NCBI RefSeq assembly: GCF_033807575.1 | Contig: NC_084729.1 | Location: 4,278,001 to 4,342,000 of the forward strand | Direction of reading: 5' to 3' | Length of the DNA: 64,000 bases | From: Cydia pomonella | Taxonomy: Eukaryota > Arthropoda > Insecta > Lepidoptera > Tortricidae | In this document: piece by piece, positions 32,057 to 42,530 of the stretch | How the letters are laid out: every line of letters begins with the position of its first letter | How positions within the stretch are numbered: the first letter of the stretch is position 1 | Notes under the pieces: model-generated | What the model saw: the letters and a program-made list of their open reading frames with translations, nothing else | Told to the model about the DNA's origin: nothing | Databases searched by the model: none | Translations under genes and position numbers: made by a program

Positions 32057-32209
32057 TTAAAACACCATTTCTTTCTCCCATTCATTTTCAACCAGCAAGT
32101 AAAGGTCCATGGCTGCGCGCGCGTCCTCAACCGAGCAATGGTTGCCAACTTGTATATCCCTGTTCAGGTATTTCTTCGCTAAATACTTTAGACTCGGTTT
32201 AGTTGATGC
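32057..32209 (-). CDS. ISG20/REX4-like DEDDh exonuclease, exon 3 (terminal)
   Basis: After tttgttccag the frame reads ASTKPSLKYLAKKYLNRD, then GNHCSVEDARAAMDLYLLV and ENEWEKEMVF with TAA at 32057-32059. The Exo III block H-x4-D of DEDDh nucleases is present (HCSVED), and the SLKYLAKKYL and IQ-x-NHCSVEDA pattern is that of the ISG20/AEN/REX4 family. 51 codons with stop, phase 0 in, matching exon 2. It lies 7.3 kb from exon 2 because of LINE insertions in the intron. Confidence 0.9.
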   Translation of the reverse strand, partial: ASTKPSLKYLAKKYLNRDIQVGNHCSVEDARAAMDLYLLVENEWEKEMVF

Positions 32210-32398
32210 CTGGAACAAAATATTTAGTTAAGTCCTTCTACTAAAGTATTGGTGTCACTTCTATAGAGGTAATTTTGATAATTAAAAATAATTACTTACT
32301 TAGAAGCACTTTTCTACTGTAACATAGAGAAATAAGTAAGCATAGAGTGCTCACTCCATACATCAGTTTTCTTACCAAATAGCGGGTTATTTCGTAGT

Positions 32399-32454
32399 CG
32401 ACATCTAGCGTCAAGTAGCGGATTTATCAGTACCGCTACTTGACACCAGATGTC
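32399..32454. repeat. Short palindrome (GACATCTAGCGTCAAGTAGCGG)
   Basis: gacatctagcgtcaagtagc is nearly the inverse of ctacttgacaccagatgtc with a loop of about 12 bp. Could be a tiny MITE. Confidence 0.55.
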
Positions 32455-32528
32455 ACACAATTCACGGTCAAAAGTATTTTATAAGTACAGATTAATTATC
32501 TAAAGTTACAGAGACATCCAGATCTTGT

Positions 32529-32597
32529 TAAGCTGTTAGAGAATACCTAGAGTTATAAATAAAATAAAATAGAAAAGCCATTTGCTTCTGGTAAACT
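32529..32597 (+). repeat. 69 bp direct repeat, left copy
   Basis: taagctgttagagaatacct to cttctggtaaact, identical by eye to 38677-38745. It is derived from an RTE LINE 3' UTR and brackets the composite LINE insertion. Confidence 0.9.
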
Positions 32598-33202
32598 CAG
32601 CCGTACTTGCGGAACATCCGTGGTCCAAAAGGAGCCGGTCACAAGCCCGGATAAATGAGGAGTGCACAGGTCGTGTTGTCATTTTGGGGGTAACCCCGTC
32701 ATGGCAACACGCCCCAAAACCCCCAGGGTCAAGGTGGGAGGACGTGCCGAGGGCCCTCACAGCCGGCTGTGGGCAGCGGGGGGTTGGTGCCGATTTGGGC
32801 TCGCAAGCGGAAGAGGGGAGGGGGGACAGGGCCTGTGTTGTGTCTGGCGGAAGGGGAGGGGTGGAGGCTGGGGAACCCCGGGGTGTCGTGGAGAGATGCC
32901 CTTGGGGTGAAGCGCCTCTATTCCAAACTGGAAGCTGGAGTGGTGGGCATATGTGTACAAGTGTTAGCCCCGGGAGATCATGAGCGACTTCCTTGGGGTA
33001 AACCGACGTGCACAGTCCCATCGCAGACAAGCAACGCAGGAGCTGTCCTTCCATGCTTGCGAGCCTACTCGGCACAATCGCTGTCGTGTACGACTATGCG
33101 CAGGGGGGTGGCGCCACTGCGTAGGTGTAAATGTTGCTGGGTGGACGGCAAGGGAGCACTGCTACCACTCTAAGTTTATTTCTTCCCATAAAAATTTATA
33201 GT

Positions 33203-34439
33203 GTATGGATAAAGTCGAATCAAATAAAATGAATAAAAATAAAATCATCGCGCAAGCGGAGAAGGAGCCCGCAAACCCGCAAGGGCAGAAGAAAGGGAGG
33301 GAGGGAAGCCAGTCGGTGGACCCCCGACCATCGCAGTAGGCGGAACCTTGAGCTCTGGTGAGTCGGAGCTTGGAGGTCAGGAGAGGAGCAGAAAGGGTAC
33401 CCCGGATGTCCTGCAACTGGAGGGCCTGACACTGCATGAAGAAGAGGCGCTGCTACAATCACCATCGAGGGGGGATACCGTTAGGGAGGCTACACCGGTG
33501 GTGAAGGAGCAGTTCCATAAGTACGAGTCGAAGGCTCAAAAGAAGAAAGCGAAACTGCTTAGGAGGAGGGCTACGATTGCTGGGGAAGGGAGTGGCATTC
33601 CCGTGGCATTTACCAAGGGGGAGGCCAAACCCGGCCCGAGCAATCGCGGTCTAAAGATGAAGAGACAGAGTACTGATGAGGGTCGCTCGGAGCGTCCTTC
33701 GGCGAAGCGCCATAATCAAGGCAAGGCGGCCGCAGAGGGACCACGAAACGTCGCTAAGGCGAATCGAGGTCTCGCTGTGGCTGTATGCCGGGAGGATGGC
33801 GTTTCGGTGGATGAGGCTCTGGCGAAACTCATCAGAAAGAAGCTTACGCAGATGATTGAAGTGGTCGTCTTGAAGGTAGTCAGGGGGGAGCCAGGCTTGG
33901 TAGCGCCAAGATTCGCTACGTCGGGGTTGGTGTCGGAAGGATTCTTCCTTGTGACACCAAAAACGACGGAGTCGAGGGAATGGCTGCTAAGTCAGGACTT
34001 CGGAGAGCTGGGCGGCCACAAAATCATCGTGCGGAAGCTGGAGCAGACTAGGGTGCAGGTTTGGGTTCCGGGCGATACCGACACTGAGTACGTAAAGGAG
34101 TTCCTTTACGCTCAGAATCCGGATCGACCGGAACTCAAAATTCTGCAATGGAAGGCAGTAGGTAGAGAGGCACTGGAACTAGGAACCCGACTGACCTATA
34201 TGGTTCCAGAAGGTGTCGAGGAGAGCTGGGGCGAGGAGAAGACCAAAGTGTTGGACTTCTCGGCCACTAGCGTCCGAGTCCGGATTCTGAGGGCAAATCC
34301 AAATCCACAACCCTCAGAATCTAAACAAGAGGAGACAGAAGGAGCACCCGAGCTGATGCAGGAGGCGGCGAAACCCGTCGATGTCCATACAGGAGGAGAG
34401 GAGAGTATGGATGTCGCCGGCGATGAACCCTCCGAGTAG
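33203..34439 (+). pseudogene. LINE ORF1, frameshifted near its start
   Basis: An ATG at 33203 opens MDKVESNKMNKNK and stops after 45 residues (TAG about 33338). The main frame is open through that region in another phase and gives over 360 residues to 34439 (SSGESELGG ... MDVAGDEPSE). It is rich in Lys, Glu and Arg, with a middle segment GVSVDEALAKLIRKKLTQMI that resembles the RRM-like part of R1/LOA-type ORF1 proteins. No CCHC zinc knuckle is seen before the stop, unlike the R1-clade ORF1 at 1368-3641. One small indel near the start would join the two frames. Confidence 0.65.
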
Positions 34440-34468
34440 CAGCTCGGGGACAATGACACTACACATAG

Positions 34469-37400
34469 ATGAACAGGAGGGTTGACACACAAAGAACACT
34501 ACACAAACACACACACACCAACACACACACGAATATATGCCAAGTAAACCTCCAGCATTGCAAAGATGCAATGTCCGAGTTAGGACAATATGTTAGGAGG
34601 GCCAAAGTTGATATAGCTCTGCTGCAAGAACCCTATGCATGGAAGAATCAGGTGGCAGGCCTGGGACATCTGGGGGGAGCTCTCTACTACGAAAGGAACG
34701 GTGAGCTACCTCCTAGAGCATGCATATACGTGAGCAATAATATAAGAAACATGGGTTGTGTCATGACCTTATGTTACAGAGACCTTGTTGTTGTGGAGGC
34801 CCACTTCATGAGTGACAAAGGAAGGAGTTACAAGGTGGCACTGGCGTCCTGCTACTTGCCGGGAGACGGAGCAGCACCGACGCTAGAACTAGAAGAAGCG
34901 GTACTCAGGTACAGAGGTAAGGGAATTCCCCTACTTGTTGGCTGCGATGCTAACGCACATCACGAGGTGTGGGGTAGCACCGACACCAATGAAAGGGGAG
35001 AATCACTAATAGAATTTATTATTAGCAATGACCTAGAAATTATGAACATAGGTAACACACCAACGTTTATAACGAGGGCAAGGAGAGAGGTGCTTGACAT
35101 TACTATAGCAACGAAAGGGATATGCGACAAGGTAATGAATTGGAGGGTGGATGAGGGGGACAGCATGTCTGACCACCGCAGAATACTCTACAGCATTGAA
35201 TGTCGCGTAGAAAAGATGTAGGTAAGAAATCCACGAAAAACAGACTGGACGAAGTACGAAGAGGAGCTAGGGAAATCGGCTGTCTCGGGAGTCAGGTATG
35301 AGAATGCGAATGACCTAGAAAATGGGGCACTCAGACTGAAAGAGATTATAATAGGAGCATACCACAAGGCATGCCCGGAAAAACTGATACAAACAGGAAA
35401 AGGACAGCCATGGTGGAACAAAGAACTGCAGAAGGTAAGAAAGAAGGTACGTAGGGCAATGAGAGTAGCAACGAAAAGGGATGACTCTCAGAGCTGGGAC
35501 GCGTATAGAGAGGTCAGGAACAAATACACCAGACTGAGAGAGAAAGCTAGCCTAGAGGGATGGAGAAGGTTCACAGGAGACATCAACAGTTACTCAGAGG
35601 GGGCGCGAGTGGTAAAACTGCTTGCGGGAGACCGAGCGTGTCAACTGGGGAGTCTGAGAGTGAACGGAGACTTAGTCACGGATCCGGAAGAGATACTAAG
35701 TGTCATGCTGAAATCACACTTTCCGGACTGTGAGGAGGTGACAGAAATAGAGAGACAGGAAGGGTGGGGGGAGTCCGACTGGGGGGCGGCACTGGAGGTG
35801 GTGGAGGGGGAGAAGGTAGAATGGGCGATTAGCTCCTTCGCGCCCTTCAAGGCCGCGGGCCCTGACGGAGTCCTGCCCGCACTGTTGCAGAAAGGCTATA
35901 GATACATAAAAGAGGACCTAGTGGAGTTATACAGGGCAAGTATAGCACTAAGCTACATTCCAAGGGTATGGAGAGAGGTGAGGGCGGTCTTCCTGCCAAA
36001 ACCGGGTAAGAAATCGTACCAAGAAGCAAAGTCATTCAGAAGCATAAGTCTGTCGTCTTTTGTACTAAAGGCTTTAGAGAAAGTGATAGACAAGCATATA
36101 AGAGACAAAGTGGAATGCAGCGGAGATCCGCTACATGCGAATCAGCATGCATACATGGCAGGAAAGTCAACGGAGACAGCCCTACACAATCTAACGGTGA
36201 GGGTGGAAAGAGCATTAGATATGAAACAATACGCATTAGGCTGCTTCTTCGACGTTGAGGGAGCCTTTGATAAGGCAACCTTCGAGGCCGTAGAGGAAAG
36301 CCTGAAAAGAGAAGGTATCCGACCGACAATAGCACTATGGATAAAAAGAATGCTCAAAGGAAGAGCCATAACGGCGGAGTTGGGCGGAGTAGCAAAGACG
36401 ATTAGTCCAAAAAGAGGGTTCCCACAAGGAGGATGTCTGTCCCCCCTGATGTGGTGCCTACTGCTAGATTCGATGGTGAAGAAGGTCAATAGAGGGGGCA
36501 TGTATATGCAAGCTTACTCTGATGATGGAGTGTTACTAGTGAGAGGGACGGTTCTGAATGTCCTAAGAGAGATAATGATAAGAAGTCTCAGACAGGTACT
36601 GGGATGGTGCAGAGATAGAGGACTGGATCTCAATCCGTCGAAAACAAAGCTTGTGCTGTTCACGAACAGAAAGATAAAAGAGATAACACCTATAAAGATA
36701 CAAGATATAGAACTAGAAATGGTGGATGAGATAAAATATCTGGGCGTTACTCTGGATAGAACGCTCAGATACAGAACTCACATCAAGGAGCAGTCGGCAA
36801 AAGCCATAAGAACACTGTATCAATGTAAAAGGGCAGTGGGGAAGAATTGGGGGTTGAAGCCGGGAATGATCTACTGGATCTACAAGGCGGTCATACTACC
36901 CAGGGTGCTATATGGGGCCGTGGTATGGTGGCACAGGGCCCATATCAAAGAATACCAAAGAGACCTAACCAAAGTACAGAGATTAGCGTGCCTAATGATG
37001 ACGGGGGCCATGAGAACGACCCCGACACACGCAATGGAGGTAATGCTAGGTTTGAAGCCACTCTGGATTGAGGTAGAGAAAAGAGCCACAGAACAGTGGT
37101 ACAGAATGAAAGCATGTAAAGAATGGAGAGGAAGCTGCGTAGACAAGAGACACGCGCTGATACAAAGAGAGGCACTATCAAGATTTGAGATGTTGATGGC
37201 CAACAACGACCTTATAAAAAGGCAGGAGATATTCGACAAGAAGTACAGGGTACATATAGGAGAGAGAGACAACTGGAAAGTGGAAGTCAGACACCCAACG
37301 ACAATCTGCTGCACGGATGGCTCGAGAAGAAGCTCAACGAAACTAGCAGGAGCGGGCATTGTGATCCCTAAACTGGGAGAAACAGTATCAATATCACTGG

Positions 37401-37497
37401 GTAGATATGCTAGCGTATTCCAAGCTGAGGTATGTGCAATAGCGCACTGTGCACGTATAATCAAAGAGAGTGTGAAGCAAGAGGGTGCTGTTGTAAT
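34469..37497 (+). pseudogene. LINE ORF2: endonuclease, reverse transcriptase, broken RNase H
   Basis: One frame throughout, with a single TAG at 35219-35221. Endonuclease motifs: QVNLQHCKDAM, ALLQEPYAW, GCDANAHHEVWGS, LDITIATKG, SMSDHRRI. RT motifs: AAGPDGVLP, QHAYMAGKSTETALHNL, CFFDVEGAFDKATF, GFPQGGCLSPLMWCLLLDS and the catalytic AYSDDGVLL. RNase H: CCTDGSRRS, AGAGIVI, FQAEVCAIAHCARI, then cut at about 37497. Presence of RNase H places it in the I/R1/LOA assemblage. Inactive because of the stop, the ORF1 shift and loss of the 3' end. Confidence 0.85.
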
Positions 37498-38658
37498 ATT
37501 TTATTTTTTTATTTTATTTTATTTATTAAGGTCTACCAACAGTTATTACATCCAATACGTTTACATAACTCAAAAAAAGAAACATTCAGTGATGCATAAC
37601 TAATTATAGGTAAACACAGCATGCAAAAGAAAAAACAATTTCTTACTTAACATAAAGTGAAAGTTACAGGTTAAATAACAAAAATAAATTAAACTTGTTT
37701 ATACTATAGATTCATATTCAATAATTTTCGGAACCTGAGCAATGAGTCAGAATGAATATCGCAGCAGTGGCTAAGTTTATTGTATAATCTACATAGTCGT
37801 GGAATGGGTGAATTAGCGCCTAAGACGGTTTTCCTAAATACCGGAGACAAAAGGTCTATTGTGTTCCTAGGATATCTATATGGGACTCATCTAATTTTGC
37901 GCAAAAGTTGTGCGCAAATCTATATAATTATTTAAAAGTTTATATAAAAATTGAAGATCAAGCATGTCTCTTCGTTTATCAAGAGTATTAATTTGGAAGT
38001 GTTGTAATCTTACTGAATAAGATGTATATTTGCTAGCTAATGGTGTGCGACTAGATATATGCCAAAGAAATCGTTTCTGAATTCTCTCTATCCTGAGGCA
38101 ATGAGTTGAATAATGAGGCCGCCATACCGTGCTACAATATTCCAAGATATTACGCACGAAACAGTTATAAAGAAGGATTTTGGTTTTTACTGTTCGAAAA
38201 TGTTTACCGGTTCTTATAATAAAGCCTAGCATTTTAGAAGACTTCTTAATAATAGCATCGATGTGCGGTACAAAGGTCATCTTTTTGTCAAATATAACTC
38301 CCAGGTCTTTGATATGATCAACTTCGTTAAGATGTTCCCCAGCGATGTGGTAGGATGAATCTATATGGTTATAATTTCTAGTAAATTTTATATGTAAACA
38401 TTTTTTGATGTTCAACTGCATGGCGTTGTCAACGCACCATTGATTCACTCTGTTAAGGTCACTTTGCAACAGATCCACGTCTCCAGGTGTGGTTATTCGC
38501 CTAGCAAACTTTAAATCGTCGGCATATAAAAACGGACAAGAATTCACAAAACAATTTTGTATATCGTTTATAAAGATATTAAATAGGATAGGACCAACGT
38601 GAGATCCCTGCGGAACTCCTGAATGTCTGAACGCCTGCTTCCGGCCGGGCGTCCCTAC
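37498..38658 (-). pseudogene. Antisense LINE fragment (Jockey/CR1-like RT C-terminal half)
   Basis: Frame from about 38655 (GRKQAFRHSGVPQGSHVGP, ILFNIFINDIQ) through the catalytic FLYADDLKFA, thumb QLNIKKCLHIKF, LGVIFDKKMTF and the tail LRIERIQKRFLWHIS to the stop at 37891. A 3' UTR of about 370 bp and an A/T-rich tail follow to 37498. 5' truncated. Frame intact within the fragment. Confidence 0.85.
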
Positions 38659-38676
38659 ACTACATCTACATCTACA

Positions 38677-38745
38677 TAAGCTGTTAGAGAATACCTAGAG
38701 TTATAAATAAAATAAAATAGAAAAGCCATTTGCTTCTGGTAAACT
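38677..38745 (+). repeat. 69 bp direct repeat, right copy
   Basis: Same as 32529-32597. The sequence continues here into an RTE 3' UTR, so this side is the original location of the target. Confidence 0.9.
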
Positions 38746-38890
38746 ACTTAATCTGTACTACATGTTTTTAAATAAAAAGTTTCTTAAACCTAGGTTACAC
38801 CAGAACCCTCCTTGGAGGTGTAGGCCTCTTCCAGCTGTCTCCATTTGAGGGCCTTGGGCCACCCATATCCAGTTGGCCCCCGCTACTATT
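38746..38890 (-). pseudogene. RTE-clade LINE 3' remnant
   Basis: On minus, with one frame slip, the RTE-type C-terminus reads NWIWVAQGPQ then LEEAYTSKEGSGVT and stops at 38790-38792. The 3' UTR continues leftward into the 69 bp repeat. It is the host of the composite LINE insertion. Confidence 0.6.
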
Positions 38891-38913
38891 ACCAAATAGC
38901 TAGAGCTACAGTT

Positions 38914-39045
38914 AGACCAAGTTAAGTCTGCAACGATTTTGATAGCACACGACAGTGTTAATTATACATCATAATTTCATGGAAGTTTGATGTTTAAAAT
39001 AACACTTGCACTGCATGTGCTATCAAAATCATTGCACACACCACA
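38914..39045. mobile_element. MITE with TTTTGATAGCAC ends
   Basis: tgcaacgattttgatagcac at the left and gtgctatcaaaatcattgca at the right are inverted; interior about 80 bp. Confidence 0.75.
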
Positions 39046-39486
39046 CTGTCCACCAACGTAGTACCCAAAACAGTTTTCCAGGTCAGAGGTATTGACCAAC
39101 CACAATCACAGTTAAATCACGACTTATTTTGATAACCTCCCGTACTTTTTGCTGAATCACAAATTTTTCTTTCGCAAGCATGGTCTCCTTATCGAAATGT
39201 ATAATAGTGATTTGAATCCGAATCCAATACATGTTCCGTCACCGCAGAGCCCCGGCTATCCCTGTTCTTCATACTATGTATGTGCTCAGATAATCTGGTG
39301 GAAATGTTTCGGCATATCCCTCCTAAGTAGTTTCTCCTACAGGAGCAAGGAATCATATATACGCCCGATCAGTTCCAAGGCTCCCTATCCTTTGGCGAAC
39401 ACAACACGTATCTTAGCTTCATATGAAGACCGTACTTTTGTACCTACTTTAAAATTAAAACAAATATAAAGAAGTATGTGACTTAC

Positions 39487-39615
39487 ATATCTAAAAGGTT
39501 TGTACAAGGAAGTATCCCGGATATCATTAGCCGGGTGGTTTAATTCTAAAGCTGCGAAGTCAAATTTCAAATCATGACCAACCAAAATGCAATCTTGAAG
39601 GATGCGTGACACCTC
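39487..39615 (-). CDS. ISG20/REX4-like DEDDh exonuclease, exon 2
   Basis: 129 bp, phase 0 both sides, acceptor gatattttcag, donor gtaagt. Reads EVSRILQDCILVGHDLKFDF, AALELNHPANDIRDTSLYKP, FRY. It holds Exo II: VGHDLKFD with the catalytic Asp, and the HP-x-x-x-IRDTS-x-Y-x-P motif of the ISG20/REX4 family. Only one copy of this exon is visible although two candidate first exons lie upstream. Confidence 0.9.
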
Positions 39616-39716
39616 CTGAAAATATCAAGCAATTATGACACAATTTTTATCACAATGGACCCGCTGGATGGGTTCTCCATTCCAAGGGCTTGGCTTTTCA
39701 CATATTTATGCCACTG

Positions 39717-39845
39717 TGACCCTGGTGGCCGACTGGCTCAGGCACCTGCCGCGATAGCAAAGGACGCTGGTTCGATTCCAGCCTGGGACACTAGAGGTCT
39801 AGTCGCTTTTTCTTAGTATATGAAATTTTTCAGTTCATATTGTAT
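39717..39845 (+). mobile_element. tRNA-derived SINE head in exonuclease intron 1
   Basis: tggtggccgactggctcagg (A-box region) and ctggttcgattccagcctgg (B box), then actagaggtctagtcg and a T-rich end. Not a functional tRNA by pairing. Confidence 0.65.
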
Positions 39846-39918
39846 AGGTAGGATATTGGCCAATCGTACTGTCATTTTCATATGGATATAAAAACAGATT
39901 TAATAAAGACATACTAAC

Positions 39919-40203
39919 CTGCCTGACCATATCAAATGTCTTCTTAGCACCAGCGAGATCTTTTTCACGTACTCCACTCCATGGCGTTCTATAATCTGTT
40001 ACCGGCATAGACGGGATAACATACTCATCATAGATGACTCTTCGTCTATCGACGATGGATACTCGTGCAAGTATGTTCACAGAGCCGGAGGGGCCCCCGC
40101 CAACACTTTCTGTATCAATCGCTACAACTCGCTTAGAAGAACATGATTTCTTAAGCAACCAAATTATTGTAACAGCACCACCAAAGATTATATATGGGAG
40201 CAT
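39919..40203 (-). CDS. ISG20/REX4-like DEDDh exonuclease, first exon B (catalytic form)
   Basis: 95 codons from ATG 40201-40203. Residues 1-18 (MLPYIIFGGAVTIIWLLK) form a hydrophobic, probable membrane anchor; residues 26-31 (VVAIDTE) are Exo I with both catalytic acids D and E. It continues SVNILARVSIVDRRRVIYDE and ends FDMVRQ at a GTTAGT donor, phase 0. Joined to exons 2 and 3 it gives 188 residues, about the size of ISG20. Family role: 3'-5' exonuclease on RNA or DNA. An N-terminal anchor is unusual for the family and would place it on a membrane; that is inference. Confidence 0.85.
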
Positions 40204-40513
40204 ATTGTTAATTGTAAGTCACGGTGTAGTTGAGAATGTGAACTGAAGTCTATAAGAATATCAAGGTTAGGAACTTTCTTTTTTTTTCCCGTCTAGGTGA
40301 CTGACCTGACAAGTTATTATAGGTGTTTTTCATATCTATACCGCTTTGCCGTATTTTTTGAGCATTTGTGGATTACAAACACGGCAGCAATGCCCTCTGA
40401 TTGGTTGATTTTGAGTAAGAGTTGAAAAACGCTTCAAAGTTTTGACAGATGATTTTTGTTTAAATGAGAGTGTTGCCCTGATAATGGGGATTCCCGTAAT
40501 AGTATCGCATCTG

Positions 40514-40631
40514 AGGGCCTACCACGAATACCGAAGTTTGCGGACAACTTTCTCTGTCATCTAATTACGTCTTAATTGGAGTAAAAGTGATGCATGCAAT
40601 TTGCGAACTTTGGTGTTCGCGGTAGGCCCTC
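40514..40631. mobile_element. MITE-G copy
   Basis: gagggcctaccacgaatacc at the left, ttggtgttcgcggtaggccc at the right. Upstream of exonuclease exon B. Confidence 0.8.
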
Positions 40632-40687
40632 TGTCACGTGCAGAATTAAAGCGCTGCCCAGGCGGGGCAATTTTTACCAAAATCTAT

Positions 40688-40964
40688 AAATAATAATAAA
40701 TAAATAAATATTATAGGACATTATTACACAAATTGACTAAGTCCCACAGTAAGCCCAATAAGGCTTGTGTTGAGGGTACTTAGACAACGATATATATAAT
40801 ATATAAATATTTATAAATACTTAAATACATAGAAAACACCCATGACTCAGGAACAAATATCCATGCTCATCACACGAATAAATGCCCTTACCAGGATTTG
40901 AACCCGGGACCATCAGCTTCGTAGGCAGGGTCACTACCCACTAGGCCAAACCGGTCGTCAAATC
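40688..40964 (-). mobile_element. SINE-A, copy 3
   Basis: Nearly identical to copy 2 at 30256-30524, with head gtttggcctagtgggtagtg on minus. Located between the two alternative first exons. Confidence 0.85.
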
Positions 40965-41289
40965 TATAGATAAAGATAGTTTATTATTCAAGTAGGCATA
41001 TTACAATGCGCTTATGAACGTCAAATAAAGCGACACCGGCTATATAAAGTAAAGACCATCTGAGCATCCGGTAGCATCTCTATAAAGTTTGTGGTGTGTA
41101 TGTAGTTATGTGTCAAACCGTAAACTGTGACGTCACACAATTTTCAAAGAGCGTTTTGGGCGCCAAAGCATCTGTCAAAATATATTTTGTTCATTTAACA
41201 TATTTAAAGCCGTTTTTAGTATAAAAGTTTAATTTTAGGGCAACTTTTAGTTAATATAGAACGTAATACAAGCGTTTCAAAAAATTGAA

Positions 41290-41655
41290 AACAACCCTAT
41301 TGCGGGGATCTTTCTCTCTTACTCACACTAACACGTAATTAGAGAGAAAGAAAAAAGTCCGCAATTGACGAATTTTTGCGCGGTTATAGCCCTGGCAACC
41401 TACCGCTAAAACCGAATTTCGCAAATTGCGGGGATCTTTCTCTTTTAGTCTCACTAAGACCTAATTAGAGTGACAGAGAAAGATGCCCGCAATTGACGAA
41501 CTTCGATTTTCGCGCTTATAGCCCAGGGGGCCTACCGCGAAAACCGAAATTCGTAATTTGCGGGATTTTTCTCTTTTACTCTCATAAAGACGTGATTACA
41601 GTGACAGAGAAAATTCTCCGCAATTGACGAACTTCGATTTTCGTGGTTATAACCC
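41290..41655. mobile_element. Three MITE-G copies head to tail
   Basis: Units at about 41290-41390 (5' end missing), 41396-41525 and 41526-41655, each with gggatctttctctt-like, attagagtgacagagaaa-like and aattgacgaacttcg-like blocks and the gcctaccgc start (the second has aacctaccgctaaaacc). Confidence 0.75.
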
Positions 41656-41882
41656 AGGCCCGACGTGGGCCCGAGAAGTTTTTCCGTTTCACCAAATATC
41701 AGCATACAATTTGACACCTGAACAATACTTTGTCTCTATTTGCCAAAAATGTTCAATGTTTGATATTTCTGCATATGAACCATTTTTTACATTTCCAAAA
41801 CGGTTAACGAAGTGCTGATTGTCAGTGAAACGGAAAACGATTATCAGGCGCGATATCGGGAAGTGTGGATGTAATTGGCCCT
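41656..41882. mobile_element. MITE related to the 24425-24960 cluster
   Basis: ggcccgacgtgggcccgaga, ttccgtttcaccaaatatca, then the inverse cagtgaaacggaaaacgatt and gtggatgtaattggcc. Confidence 0.65.
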
Positions 41883-42086
41883 ATAGATTACATACAGTTT
41901 TGTGTTTGGTTCTAAAACAGTCGTGTGCATTACAATCCGTGGGTATTTAATCTCATATAACAGCAAGGTTTAAGGTGGAGCAAAGAAACATTTATTTTAT
42001 TATTTGTAAATGTATTGTCTAATATATAAATAGTATGTATAAGTAATAAAAATAAAGTTATGTCCCCATCTCGTAATAAAACTAAC

Positions 42087-42530
42087 CTGTCTAACTACAT
42101 GGTAATCCTCAGCATCTACCAGGTCCGCCCTACGGATCCCACTTACAAATGTCCTGAAGTCCGTCAGCGTCACTGGCATTGTTGGCTTCACAAACCTGTC
42201 ATATACTTGGCCGTTTCTATTAACTAGAGACACTCTGGCTAACATCGATTGGTTGCCCTTAAAACCAGCGCCTACACACTCAGTGTTAATTGCTACAACT
42301 CGTTTGGTCCTCCTGATTATTTGATTTTGTGCATCTCTCACAGACAGATAGGATCTCATGCCTTCATTTACAAATGACCTTTCATTAAAATATGTTTGTG
42401 TAGGAACATAATATTCTTGTGGACCACTGAACAAACTGGACCATATACTTGACACACATTTCATGAATAACCAAATCACTGTTACTGCTACACAAGTAAC
42501 TATGAAAAGGGAGAAACCTTTCTCAAATTC
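42087..42530 (-). CDS. ISG20/REX4-like exonuclease, alternative first exon A (AINTE, likely inactive)
   Basis: The frame is open from a possible acceptor at 42531-42532 (gcaaaccag) to donor GTTAGT at 42085-42086, phase 0 out, same as exon B. It reads a hydrophobic stretch SLFIVTCVAVTVIWLFMK, an extra spacer of about 45 residues (SSLFSGPQEYYVP ... SVRDAQNQIIRR), then VVAINTECVGAGFKG, MLARVSLVNRNGQVYD and YHVVRQ. The Exo I aspartate is Asn (AAC codon), so metal binding should be lost. No in-frame ATG precedes the hydrophobic segment; the first ATG is 42462-42464 (MKCVSSIW), so either it starts there without the anchor or an upstream exon exists. Confidence 0.75.

Larger units (their letters stand above)
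32598..38676 (+). mobile_element. Composite LINE insertion between 69 bp direct repeats
   Basis: Within the direct repeats lie, in order: a GC-rich 5' UTR (32598 to about 33202), ORF1 and ORF2 of an endonuclease/RT/RNase H LINE on + (to about 37497), an antisense LINE fragment (37498 to about 38658), and a short (ctacat)n stretch (38659-38676). ORF2 breaks off inside RNase H where the antisense fragment starts. The 69 bp repeat is best read as one long target-site duplication made around the whole composite. Confidence 0.75.

Noticed and set aside
32582..33173. Several long overlapping frames on both strands
   Set aside because: GC-rich LINE 5' UTR; frames on both strands overlap and lack domains.
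36880..37464. 194-codon minus-strand frame
   Set aside because: Antisense shadow of the LINE reverse transcriptase/RNase H frame.
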